DNA of 7,721 nt from an uncultured Bacteroidota bacterium (GCA_903879875.1 CAIRNC010000016.1:1-7721), one strand, 5' to 3'. Counted from the stretch's first letter, positions 1 to 6,661 are shown. Notes: generated by a model from the letters alone, not told the origin. A program made the numbers and translations.

Positions 1-189
1 AAAATACAAACTCAAACTATAAAACAAGCAATACAATAAATGTTTAGTTACGTAATTTCCAATATAATTCCAAAAAGAGTAGAACGAATTAAAGCGTTCT
101 TCGTTTAAAAGATCGATTACAAGAAACACCATAAAAATGATGCAACTAATAAGTAACGCTCTTGGAATTTGCTTAATTAAACGAGTCAT
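1..189 (-). CDS. Membrane protein, N-terminal part only (runs off left edge)
   Basis: An open frame of exactly 63 codons starts at an ATG at 187-189 and is still open at base 1. The protein begins MTRLIKQIPRALL. A basic start (R3, K6, R10) is followed by a hydrophobic segment at about residues 11-28, a polar and aromatic loop with two acidic residues (E30, E31), and a second hydrophobic stretch from about residue 51 to the edge. This is a two-helix membrane layout with a short loop. It lies 53 bases downstream of the TPR-like gene on the same strand, with no clear promoter between them, so it is probably the third gene of that operon. The layout resembles the 2TM membrane module found alone or in front of LytS-type histidine kinases in Flavobacteriaceae. 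That identification is inference from memory of the family, because any kinase part would lie outside the window. That the frame is coding is fairly well supported; its function is not. Confidence 0.6.
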   Translation of the reverse strand, partial: MTRLIKQIPRALLISCIIFMVFLVIDLLNEERFNSFYSFWNYIGNYVTKHLLYCLFYSLSLYF

Positions 190-242
190 ATTTTGTTTTA
201 TTTTTTACCAATCCGATTTTTACAATTTGGAAGTCAATTCTT

Positions 243-863
243 TTACTTGCAATTTTTCAACAATTCATCAACGCGTTCTCTTCCCCATTTTGGAGAAAAT
301 GGTGTAGCCAATTTTTCGTTTTCAAAAAGTTTTATAGAACGACGAATTTCATCACACATTGGCTTAGTGTCTTTTCCCCAAAAGGAGGCACCTCCAATTT
401 CAAATTCGGCTTTAGAGAGCACCACTCTTGGGTTTTCTGGAGCAATTTTAGCTGCTTTTTCATACAATTCCATGATTTTAGGAGACAACTTTACTCCATT
501 TGTCATTGGGTCAGAAACCAACCAAACGGTGTGAATCAATGCTTGAACCACTAATAATTCGGGATTGTTAGGTGTTTTTATGATTTCGATATCCAATGCA
601 GTTTGGGCTTTATTGACCATGGCTGTCATTTTATCTTTGTCTTGCATGCCTATTGCAGTAGTTGAATTCATTAATGCAATATAGTAATTCGGTAACCAGT
701 TGTCTTTTTCTACAGAAGCAATTCTTTCAAAAATAGCGGTTGATTCGGTTATTTTTCCTTCCTGCCAAAGTCCAAGCGCTTTGGTCATTCCTTGTTCGTA
801 CTGGGTTTGTGCAGCCAAAAAGCTGCAAACAAATAAGGCTATTGAAGTGGCAATTTTTATCAT
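243..863 (-). CDS. Secreted helical (TPR-like) protein of unknown function
   Basis: A 206-residue protein with a typical signal peptide at residues 1-18 (MIKIA, a hydrophobic core, then LAA before Q19), so it is predicted to be periplasmic. The mature part is rich in helices. Residues about 23-50 (an ALGLWQEGKITES-type helix pair) and 132-152 (YEKAAKIAPENPRVVLSKA) have the small/large residue pattern and the A-P-x-N-P turn of tetratricopeptide repeats, which are protein-protein interaction modules. No catalytic motif is visible. Two cysteines near the C-terminus (C170, C205) could form a disulfide after export. The start codon lies 12 bases after the stop of the DUF2141 gene, so the two are almost certainly co-transcribed. 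Proteins of this kind are usually labelled hypothetical or TPR protein in flavobacteria. The TPR assignment is my reading of the pattern, not a database hit. Confidence 0.85.
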   Translation of the reverse strand: MIKIATSIALFVCSFLAAQTQYEQGMTKALGLWQEGKITESTAIFERIASVEKDNWLPNYYIALMNSTTAIGMQDKDKMTAMVNKAQTALDIEIIKTPNNPELLVVQALIHTVWLVSDPMTNGVKLSPKIMELYEKAAKIAPENPRVVLSKAEFEIGGASFWGKDTKPMCDEIRRSIKLFENEKLATPFSPKWGRERVDELLKNCK

Positions 864-875
864 TTTATTCTAGTT

Positions 876-1289
876 TTAGTTGTTTAAAGTTACTTCTATT
901 AGCGTGTCTTTTGTAATTGTAAATTTAGCATCGGCATATTGTGGTGGCCCCATTTTTCCTTTTGCATTGTTAGAGCATGCCGTGTCTTCTTTTGGAATTC
1001 CAAACATGCCTGTTTTCAACTTGCCGTCATTATCTTCGTCGTGAAAGATAGAAACAGCATAAGTACCCACTGGAATATCTTTGAATTGTACTGTAGCTTT
1101 CAAATTTTTAATTTCTGATGAAGTCCCTTGAAAGACTTCTTTCAAAAATTTACCTTCCTCGTTGTACAAGCCTATTTTTACTTGTCCATTATTGTTTTTA
1201 AAACCCGATGTGTTTACGGTTAATGTTACTGTTTGAGCGCTTACAAAACCTGAAATCAAAATTACTAAACCTAAAATTACTTTTTTCAT
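876..1289 (-). CDS. DUF2141 domain-containing secreted protein
   Basis: A 137-residue exported protein with a signal peptide at residues 1-18 (MKK, a hydrophobic core, VSA before Q19). The rest fits the DUF2141 family: a beta-strand-rich domain of about 110 residues with GQVKIGLYNEEGKF at 35-48, the strand DIPVGTYAVSIFHDED at 71-86, and the diagnostic block of acidic DxDxDG-like loop, FGIPKE, SNNAKGKMGPP and a D-A-x-F strand between residues 84 and 123. The acidic loop D84-D86-D88-G89 looks able to bind a cation, but this is not demonstrated. C105 is a lone cysteine where family members usually have an aromatic or small residue. The molecular role of DUF2141 proteins is unknown. It is the first gene of a leftward operon with the TPR-like protein and the membrane protein, and a TAAATTTG promoter box lies about 35 bases upstream of its ATG. 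Confidence 0.93.
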   Translation of the reverse strand: MKKVILGLVILISGFVSAQTVTLTVNTSGFKNNNGQVKIGLYNEEGKFLKEVFQGTSSEIKNLKATVQFKDIPVGTYAVSIFHDEDNDGKLKTGMFGIPKEDTACSNNAKGKMGPPQYADAKFTITKDTLIEVTLNN

Positions 1290-1324
1290 TTTTATTATTT
1301 TTTAAATGGATATTAAATATAGTA

Positions 1325-1354
1325 CAAATTTATACGGATTGGATTTGTTTTGAA
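1325..1354 (-). promoter_or_regulatory. Bacteroidota-type promoter for the DUF2141 operon
   Basis: On the minus strand the -7 box TAAATTTG (1325-1332) matches TAnnTTTG exactly. Nineteen bases upstream is TTTC, one base from the TTTG form of the -33 element, ending at 1352. The start codon at 1289 leaves a leader of roughly 30 bases, AT-rich and without a Shine-Dalgarno sequence, which is normal in this phylum. Confidence 0.6.
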
Positions 1355-1504
1355 ATTTATAATTACTGAATTGTAGATATTCCTTACCGAAATGTAAAAT
1401 TTGGTTTGCATTATCAAATTGATTTAAAATGATGTGGGACTTTTTGGTGTAATAATATAATGAAAATGAAATACTAAAGCTGCATCGCTTCAGTTGAAAT
1501 TAAT

Positions 1505-1548
1505 ATCCTAACCTATCTTTATTTCTGCCGAAATGGTCAGGGTAGGAT
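1505..1548 (-). terminator. Imperfect inverted repeat, possible terminator for uvrA
   Basis: Arms 1505-1513 (ATCCTAACC) and 1540-1548 (GGGTAGGAT) pair at 8 of 9 positions around a 26-base loop. On the minus strand the hairpin is followed by ATTAATTTC, which is AT-rich but not a true T-tract. It lies about 70 bases beyond the uvrA stop, so it could end that transcript. The long loop and missing T-run make this weak. A second, smaller stem (CCTC at 1567-1570 with GAGG at 1584-1587) is followed by TTTT on the minus strand and is an alternative. Confidence 0.3.
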
Positions 1549-1616
1549 TTGTACATGTCCTTAAAACCTCCGAAATGGATATAGAGGGATTTATTTGACT
1601 TTAATCAAAAATCAGT

Positions 1617-4403
1617 TCACAGTTTCTCCTTTAAATATTTTCCGGTAATCGAAGCTTTGTTTTTCACAATTTCTTCGGGTGTACCAACAGCGAGCAACTG
1701 ACCTCCATTTTCACCACCTTCGGGGCCTAAATCGATAATCCAATCGGCACATTTTATTAAATCGAGGTTGTGTTCTATCACTAGAATGGAATGGCCTTTG
1801 TCTATTAGCGCATCAAAGGAGGTCAATAATTTTTTGATATCATGGAAATGCAAACCCGTAGTTGGTTCGTCAAAAACAAATAGCGCTTTCTCTTTCGTAC
1901 TTCCTTTTACCAGAAACGAAGCCAGTTTAATACGTTGTGCTTCACCACCAGAAAGGGTAGAAGAGGATTGCCCCAATTGCACATAGCCCAAACCAACATC
2001 TTGTAGTGGTTGCAATTTTTGTGCAATTTTAGTTTGTTTAGTAGCCGTAAAGAAAGCCAAAGCATCATCAATAGTCATCGTTAAGATGTTATCAATATTC
2101 TTGCCTTCAAATTGTACTTCGAGCACTTCTTTTTTGAATCGTTTGCCGTTGCAGGTTTCACAAGGCAAAGAAACATCGGCCATAAAAACCATTTCTACAT
2201 TAATCGAACCTTCGCCTTTACAGGTTTCGCAACGACCTCCGTCCACGTTAAAAGAGAAATGTTTGGCTTGATAGCCTCTTATTTTGGATAATTTTTCTTT
2301 GGCATACAAATCTCGAATATCGTCGTAAGCCTTGATATAAGTTACTGGATTCGAACGCGAACTCCGCCCAATTGGGTTTTGGTCCACATATTCAATATGT
2401 TGAATTTTGTGATAATAGCCTCGCATTTCAGTGAACTGACCTGCTTTTTCTCCCACACCGTCTAACTTTTTTTGGATGGCAGGAAATAGAATTTTCTTTA
2501 CCAAAGTACTTTTTCCACTACCAGAAACTCCTGTTATGACAGTTAAAGTTTCCAATGGAAATTTGACATCTACATTTTGTAAATTATTTTCACGAGCGCC
2601 TAGAATCTCAATGTAGTTTGCCCATTTTCTTCGGGTTTTCGGTACTTGAATTTCTAAATCGCCGTTGAGGTATTGTGCGGTCAATGAGGTCGACTTTAGA
2701 ATTTCGTCGTAAGTGCCTTGCGCCACTAATTCGCCACCATGCGTACCCGCTTCAGGACCAATATCAATAATCATATCGGCGGCTTTCATGATATCTTCGT
2801 CGTGCTCCACCACAATAACGGTGTTGCCCAAATCGCGTAAAGAAAGCAGCACTTTTATTAATCTTTCGGTGTCTTTTGGATGCAAACCAATACTAGGTTC
2901 ATCTAGTATATACATCGAACCAACCAAACTACTTCCTAACGAAGTCGCCAAATTGATACGTTGCGACTCTCCACCGGAAAGTGTGGCTGAATTTCTGTTT
3001 AAAGTCAAATAATCCAAACCTACATCTACAAGAAAACGCAAACGGTTATTGATTTCTAACAACAAACGCTTGGCAACTTTTTGGTCGAATTCCGAAAGCT
3101 GTAAACCATCAAAAAAAGCAGTCAGTTTTTTGATGGGCAAATCCACCAAATCAGAAATGGTTTTCCCTTCAATTTTAATATAAGAAGCTTCTAATCTCAA
3201 GCGTTTTCCTTTACAAGCATGGCATTTGGTTTTGCCACGATAGCGTGAAAGCATTACTCGATTTTGAATTTTATAATTCTTTACTTCTATCTCTTTAAAA
3301 AATTTATTTAAGCCTGTAAAATGTTTGTTGCCTTTCCAAAGCAAGTCTTTGTTTGCTTCAGAAAGTTGATAATAGGGTTTGTGAATTGGGAAATCAAACA
3401 AGTAAGCACTGTTGACCAACTCATCACGATACCAACTCATGCTTTCGCCTCGCCACGCAAAAATAGCATTTTCATAAATTGACAAAGCGGTATTCGGTAC
3501 CACCAATTCTTCATCGATGCCAATTACATTTCCGTAGCCTTCACATACGGGGCAAGCACCATAAGGATTATTAAAACTAAACAAATGCACGTTGGGTTCA
3601 AGAAAAGTAATGCCGTCTAACTCAAAATTATTGCTATACGAAAACCTTTTTTGAGTATCTAAATCTTGTAAAAAACAATCGCCTTTGCCTTCAAAAAAAG
3701 CGGTTTGCACGGCATCTGACAAGCGATTGTAAAAATCTTCTTCGTCTTTTACAACAATTCTATCGATGATAAGCAACACTTCTTTTTTGGCAAATTTCAC
3801 TTTCGAAATATCATCTAATCGAACCATTTCGTTGTTGACTAAAATTCGAGCAAAACCCTGTTGCAAGAGTGCATTCAGTTTGTCTTCGATTTTTCTATCT
3901 TTTTCTAAAACGATTGGTGACAGAAGCAACCATTTGCTGTCCAATTCAAAGGTTTTTACTTGATTGACTACATCGGTTACGGTGTTTTTTTTAACTTCTT
4001 GTCCTGAAACTGGCGAAAAAGTTTTCCCAATTCGAGCGTAAAGCAACTTCAAGTAATCGTAAATTTCGGTGGAAGTACCTACCGTTGAACGGGCATTAGT
4101 AGTATTTACTTTTTGTTCAATGGCAATCGCAGGCGCTATTCCTTTAATATATTCTACTTTTGGTTTATCGAGTCTTCCAAGAAATTGACGTGCATACGAC
4201 GACAAACTTTCGACATATCGTCGTTGTCCTTCGGCATACAAAGTGTCAAAAGCCAAACTCGATTTTCCAGAACCCGAAAGTCCCGTAATTACGACTAATT
4301 TATTTCGAGGAATAGCGACATCCAAGTTTTTTAAATTGTGAACTTGAGCGCCTTTTATAATTATATTTTTCTTTGGATCTAACTTAGAAATATCAATCTT
4401 CAT
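1617..4403 (-). CDS. uvrA: UvrA, DNA damage recognition ATPase of nucleotide excision repair
   Basis: A full-length UvrA of 928 residues (family about 930-950). It is a cytoplasmic dimeric ABC-type ATPase that scans DNA with UvrB, recognises distorted or bulky lesions and loads UvrB before incision by UvrC. Nucleotide-binding domain I has Walker A GLSGSGKSS (41-49), signature LSGGESQ (475-481), Walker B ILDEP (499-503) and H534. Domain II has Walker A GVSGSGKST (625-633), signature LSGGEAQ (817-823), Walker B FDEP (844-847) and H878. The C-terminal zinc module is complete (C725, C728, C748, C751). CxxC pairs also occur at 284/287 and 394/397. The extra upstream CxxC that E. coli UvrA has before the 284-type pair is absent, since 244-283 has no cysteine. 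The insertion domain (about 125-250) and the VDQNPIGRSSRSNP segment (673-686) are normal. It follows the esterase gene by 28 bases and probably also has its own promoter in that gap. Bacteroidota often carry a second UvrA paralogue; which one this is cannot be decided here. Confidence 0.98.
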   Translation of the reverse strand: MKIDISKLDPKKNIIIKGAQVHNLKNLDVAIPRNKLVVITGLSGSGKSSLAFDTLYAEGQRRYVESLSSYARQFLGRLDKPKVEYIKGIAPAIAIEQKVNTTNARSTVGTSTEIYDYLKLLYARIGKTFSPVSGQEVKKNTVTDVVNQVKTFELDSKWLLLSPIVLEKDRKIEDKLNALLQQGFARILVNNEMVRLDDISKVKFAKKEVLLIIDRIVVKDEEDFYNRLSDAVQTAFFEGKGDCFLQDLDTQKRFSYSNNFELDGITFLEPNVHLFSFNNPYGACPVCEGYGNVIGIDEELVVPNTALSIYENAIFAWRGESMSWYRDELVNSAYLFDFPIHKPYYQLSEANKDLLWKGNKHFTGLNKFFKEIEVKNYKIQNRVMLSRYRGKTKCHACKGKRLRLEASYIKIEGKTISDLVDLPIKKLTAFFDGLQLSEFDQKVAKRLLLEINNRLRFLVDVGLDYLTLNRNSATLSGGESQRINLATSLGSSLVGSMYILDEPSIGLHPKDTERLIKVLLSLRDLGNTVIVVEHDEDIMKAADMIIDIGPEAGTHGGELVAQGTYDEILKSTSLTAQYLNGDLEIQVPKTRRKWANYIEILGARENNLQNVDVKFPLETLTVITGVSGSGKSTLVKKILFPAIQKKLDGVGEKAGQFTEMRGYYHKIQHIEYVDQNPIGRSSRSNPVTYIKAYDDIRDLYAKEKLSKIRGYQAKHFSFNVDGGRCETCKGEGSINVEMVFMADVSLPCETCNGKRFKKEVLEVQFEGKNIDNILTMTIDDALAFFTATKQTKIAQKLQPLQDVGLGYVQLGQSSSTLSGGEAQRIKLASFLVKGSTKEKALFVFDEPTTGLHFHDIKKLLTSFDALIDKGHSILVIEHNLDLIKCADWIIDLGPEGGENGGQLLAVGTPEEIVKNKASITGKYLKEKL

Positions 4404-4422
4404 ACAAAAATGGGAATTTGGA

Positions 4423-4430
4423 CAAAGGTA
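4423..4430 (-). promoter_or_regulatory. Candidate -7 promoter box in front of uvrA
   Basis: TACCTTTG on the minus strand is a perfect TAnnTTTG box lying 19 bases upstream of the uvrA ATG, within the 28-base gap after the esterase stop codon. The -33 region falls inside the end of the esterase gene and is only T-rich (TTTTT), with no clear TTG. If active, it gives uvrA a very short leader and lets it be transcribed apart from the esterase. Confidence 0.45.
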
Positions 4431-4431
4431 A

Positions 4432-5235
4432 TTAATTCATCAACCATAAAAAGGCTTTTGCAAAATTTTCCCGCCACAATTTTTCGTTATGTTTGCCGCC
4501 TTTCACAATACTTTTTTTGGAAAGATGCAAGCAATAACAACGGTTTTCATCCACTAATTTCGTCATTTTGTTCAAGTCGTTGACCATATCGTCACTTTCA
4601 CTATCGCCACATAGAAAATAGATTTTCGCAGTCATTTTTGGTGCTTTTTCCGTCAAATCATAAATGTCTTTGGTAAACCAAAAAGAGGGAGAAAACACGC
4701 CGGCTTTACCAAAAACAGTAGGGTATTTTAAAACTGCATAATACGAAACCAATCCGCCAAGCGAACTTCCGAAGATGGCTGTGTTTTTTAGGTCGGGCTT
4801 GGTTCTATAAAGCGAATCTACGTGTGGTTTTAAGTTTTTCACAATAAAATCGAGGTAATTGTCGGCATTGCCACCACCATATTTTTCGTTTTTATAAGGC
4901 GTTAATTCTTCCAAACGTTTCTCGTTTCCGTGTTCAATTCCGATGACTATCACTTTAGCTTTTAGGCTATCTAAGGTTTCATCAACATTCCATTCGCCAA
5001 CATAAGACGTTTTTGCATCAAACAAGTTTTGGGCATCGTGCATGTAAATGACTGGATATTTTTTGTGACTCAAACCATAATCGAGAGGCAAATAGACCCA
5101 GATTTTCTTACTGGTTTTAAGTTGAGGTGCTTCCAACATAAAAGTAGAAACTTGTTTAGAAGCCGTGCTTTGCTGCGCAAATAAGAAAGGTTTTGAAAAG
5201 AACAAAACAAATAGAATAACTAAAGAATGATTCAT
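4432..5235 (-). CDS. Exported alpha/beta-hydrolase, putative esterase (esterase D / enterochelin esterase-like)
   Basis: A 267-residue protein with a signal peptide at residues 1-20 (hydrophobic core, then LFA before Q21), so it is probably periplasmic or secreted. The mature part fits the putative esterase family (PF00756 type): strand KKIWVYLPLDY (43-53), KYPVIYMHDAQNLFD (59-73) with the conserved HD followed by an N-L-F-D turn, then the nucleophile elbow GSSLGG with S158 in G-x-S-x-G. FLCGDSESDD (207-216) follows, whose D211 or a nearby acid is the likely third member of the triad. The C-terminal GGKHNEKLW supplies H249. The catalytic triad therefore looks intact and the length is normal for a single-domain member. 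Relatives hydrolyse carboxylic esters, including acyl groups on sugars or siderophores; the substrate cannot be told from sequence. It is divergent from the TerB-like gene and upstream of uvrA on the same strand, possibly partly co-transcribed. The pairing with uvrA suggests no shared function. Confidence 0.92.
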   Translation of the reverse strand: MNHSLVILFVLFFSKPFLFAQQSTASKQVSTFMLEAPQLKTSKKIWVYLPLDYGLSHKKYPVIYMHDAQNLFDAKTSYVGEWNVDETLDSLKAKVIVIGIEHGNEKRLEELTPYKNEKYGGGNADNYLDFIVKNLKPHVDSLYRTKPDLKNTAIFGSSLGGLVSYYAVLKYPTVFGKAGVFSPSFWFTKDIYDLTEKAPKMTAKIYFLCGDSESDDMVNDLNKMTKLVDENRCYCLHLSKKSIVKGGKHNEKLWRENFAKAFLWLMN

Positions 5236-5245
5236 GGTTGAAATT

Positions 5246-5275
5246 TTGTGTATTCGTTTAAAAATAATATTTTAG
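5246..5275 (+). promoter_or_regulatory. Promoter for the TerB-like / HAD gene pair
   Basis: TTG (5246-5248) and TATTTTAG (5268-5275) are separated by 19 bases. The second element differs from TAnnTTTG at one position, and the spacing is right for the Bacteroidota -33/-7 promoter. It would start transcription a few bases before the ATG at 5293. This argues against the GTG at 5248 as the start, because that codon lies at the -33 element. The same 57-base region must also hold the opposing esterase promoter. The best candidate for that is TTG (5287-5289, minus) with TATTATTT (5262-5269), which is poor. Confidence 0.5.
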
Positions 5276-5292
5276 CTAAAAATAAACAATTG

Positions 5293-5694
5293 ATGCATAC
5301 ACACGAAGAAAAGATTAATTTATTATCAGAAATGATTGCTTTTGCTATAGTTGACGGACAATTGCATCAACGTGAATATGACTTTTTAGCGCTTGTCGCT
5401 TGCGAATTGCGAATCGACAAAACCACTTTTGATGATTTATTTCATCAAGAATTACCTAAAAAAGTAATTCCGTCGGAGATGGAGCGCATCAATCAGTTTT
5501 ACCGTTTGGCTTTATTGATGAACATTGATGGCGTTTTGCACGAAAAAGAACAAGTAAAAATTCATGAAATTGGAATCAACATGGGCTTAAACCCGTTTGC
5601 CATGAAACGTATTCTGAAAGCCATGGAACAATCGCCAACGCGAATGTTATCGCCTCAATTTATGTTGGATCTCTTTCAAGAGCAGTTGAATTGA
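5293..5694 (+). CDS. TerB-like small helical protein
   Basis: A 133-residue all-helical soluble protein with no signal peptide. I start it at the ATG at 5293 (MHTHEEK) rather than the GTG at 5248, because the 15 extra codons would overlap the predicted promoter and look unlike protein. The fold type is suggested by two equivalent segments, D21-G22-x-L-H-x-x-E28 and D79-G80-x-L-H-x-x-E86. Each follows a hydrophobic helix (IAFAIV and LALLMNI), as in the TerB/DjlA-N family, where such acidic positions bind metal. TerB proteins are associated with tellurite resistance and, more generally, with metal-linked stress and phage-inhibition gene clusters. No terC, terD or other ter gene is present, so a tellurite role is not supported here. 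It is followed after 51 bases by the HAD phosphatase gene with no convincing promoter between, so the two are probably one transcript. The family call is moderately sure; the function is unknown. Confidence 0.85.
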   Translation: MHTHEEKINLLSEMIAFAIVDGQLHQREYDFLALVACELRIDKTTFDDLFHQELPKKVIPSEMERINQFYRLALLMNIDGVLHEKEQVKIHEIGINMGLNPFAMKRILKAMEQSPTRMLSPQFMLDLFQEQLN

Positions 5695-5745
5695 TGCAGT
5701 TTTTATCTAATAATTCAAAATTACCATCCAACTCCATTTGCAATC

Positions 5746-6549
5746 ATGAAATATAAAATGCTAGTTATAGATCTTGACGACACCTTGTTGACGGATGATC
5801 ATAAAATATCGCCTGAGAATAAAGAAATGTTGTTCAAAGCTCAGGAATTAGGTGTTTATGTGGTCTTAGCTTCTGGCAGACCCACATCGGCCATGATGGA
5901 TTATGCCAAAGAATTGCAATGTGATGTCCATAATTCCTTTATGATTTCTTTTAACGGGTCTACAATAACCGACTTAAAAGAGGATAAAGTCCTTTTTGAA
6001 CACGCATTGACCAAGGAGCAAGTGCATGCGTTGTATGATTTTAGTCGACAACACAACACACATATTATTACTTATTTGAACGGTCAAATTATCAGTGAAA
6101 CCAACTCGGAATATATTGATATAGAAAGTAGTATCACGGGTTTGGAGCACATTATAGTTCCCAATTTTAAAGAAGCAGTAACCACATCGGCTGTAAAATG
6201 TCTTTTATTAGAAGAGCCAAGCTATCTAAAAAGTGTTGAAAGTATATTGAAAGCAGCAATGCCTGATTTGAGTATTTGTATGTCAAAACCCTTTTTCCTC
6301 GAAGCCGCACCAAACGGAGTTGACAAAGGCGCCAGCGTCAAATTTCTAGCCGAAAAACTGAATATTCACCAAAGTGAAATCATCGCTATCGGAAATGCAG
6401 GAAATGATTTGACCATGATAGAATATGCGGGTTTAGGCGTTTGGGTAGCTAATGTAACCCCCGATTTAAAAGACAAAGGAGATGTCATTGTCGCTTCTAA
6501 TAACGACCACGGCGTTGCTGAGGTGGTGAGGAGATTTATATTGAGCTAA
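5746..6549 (+). CDS. Cof-type HAD-IIB family sugar-phosphate/phosphometabolite phosphatase
   Basis: A 267-residue cytoplasmic protein of normal length for Cof-type HAD-IIB hydrolases, which dephosphorylate small metabolites such as sugar phosphates and flavin or pyridoxal phosphates. Motif I is VIDLDDT, with nucleophile D9 and acid/base D11. Motif II is S43 in LASGRP. Motif III is K194 in PNGVDKG. Motif IV reads IGNAGND (215-221), with N220-D221 intact but N217 where the family usually has Asp (GDxxND). The type IIB cap lies between motifs II and III, about residues 83-185. The C-terminal block GVWVANVTPDLKDKGDVI followed by NNDHGVAEV (residues 231-260) is the usual family ending. It is read from an ATG at 5746 after the TerB-like gene, with no Shine-Dalgarno sequence, and converges with the toxin-antitoxin pair. 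The substrate cannot be assigned from sequence. The N217 change may tune metal binding rather than abolish activity. Confidence 0.95.
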   Translation: MKYKMLVIDLDDTLLTDDHKISPENKEMLFKAQELGVYVVLASGRPTSAMMDYAKELQCDVHNSFMISFNGSTITDLKEDKVLFEHALTKEQVHALYDFSRQHNTHIITYLNGQIISETNSEYIDIESSITGLEHIIVPNFKEAVTTSAVKCLLLEEPSYLKSVESILKAAMPDLSICMSKPFFLEAAPNGVDKGASVKFLAEKLNIHQSEIIAIGNAGNDLTMIEYAGLGVWVANVTPDLKDKGDVIVASNNDHGVAEVVRRFILS

Positions 6550-6566
6550 AATTATTATGAATAGGA

Positions 6567-6659
6567 ATTGCTTAATTCTCTTGCTATATCTATTGGTTTT
6601 AGACTTATTTATGTATTTTTCAGGAGTAGTTTTATTGAGATATCTTTGGATTAAGCAAT
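6567..6659. repeat. Inverted repeat in the convergent gap between HAD and toxin genes
   Basis: ATTGCTTAATTC (6567-6578) and GGATTAAGCAAT (6648-6659) are reverse complements at 11 of 12 positions, the exception being a G-T wobble, and are separated by 69 bases. The right arm ends two bases before the toxin stop codon. There is no T-tract, so it is not a classic intrinsic terminator. It could still form a long-range stem in transcripts from either side. There is no target-site duplication beyond a trivial GA, so a mobile-element origin is not supported. Confidence 0.5.
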
Positions 6660-6661
6660 GA

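Larger units (their letters stand above)
1290..1616. other. Intergenic stretch between uvrA and DUF2141 genes
   Basis: This 327-base gap holds the DUF2141 promoter at its left end and the uvrA 3' flank at its right end. No convincing complete gene was found. The motif CCGAAATG occurs three times on the plus strand, at 1387, 1528 and 1570. A 34-codon minus-strand open stretch without an obvious start (1500-1604) has coding-like composition. An imperfect inverted repeat spans 1505-1548. Nothing here resembles a tRNA, a riboswitch or a transposase. Confidence 0.6.

Noticed and set aside
193..534. Plus-strand open frame of 113 codons opposite the TPR-like gene
   Set aside because: It lies antisense to a gene with a clear signal peptide, operon context and helical repeats. 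Its own translation is low in complexity and matches no family.
1305..1497. Minus-strand open stretch of about 60 codons between uvrA and DUF2141
   Set aside because: It has no start codon at a sensible place, its translation is dominated by F, Y, K, N and S from AT-rich DNA, and it overlaps the DUF2141 promoter.
2713..3012. Plus-strand open frames inside uvrA (also 1768-1986, 2086-2271, 3766-3963 and 4113-4298)
   Set aside because: All are antisense shadows of the strongly conserved UvrA coding sequence.
5248..5292. GTG-initiated N-terminal extension of the TerB-like gene
   Set aside because: The GTG coincides with the -33 promoter element, and the extra residues (YSFKNNILAKNKQL) are translated from the AT-rich leader; the ATG at 5293 fits the family better.
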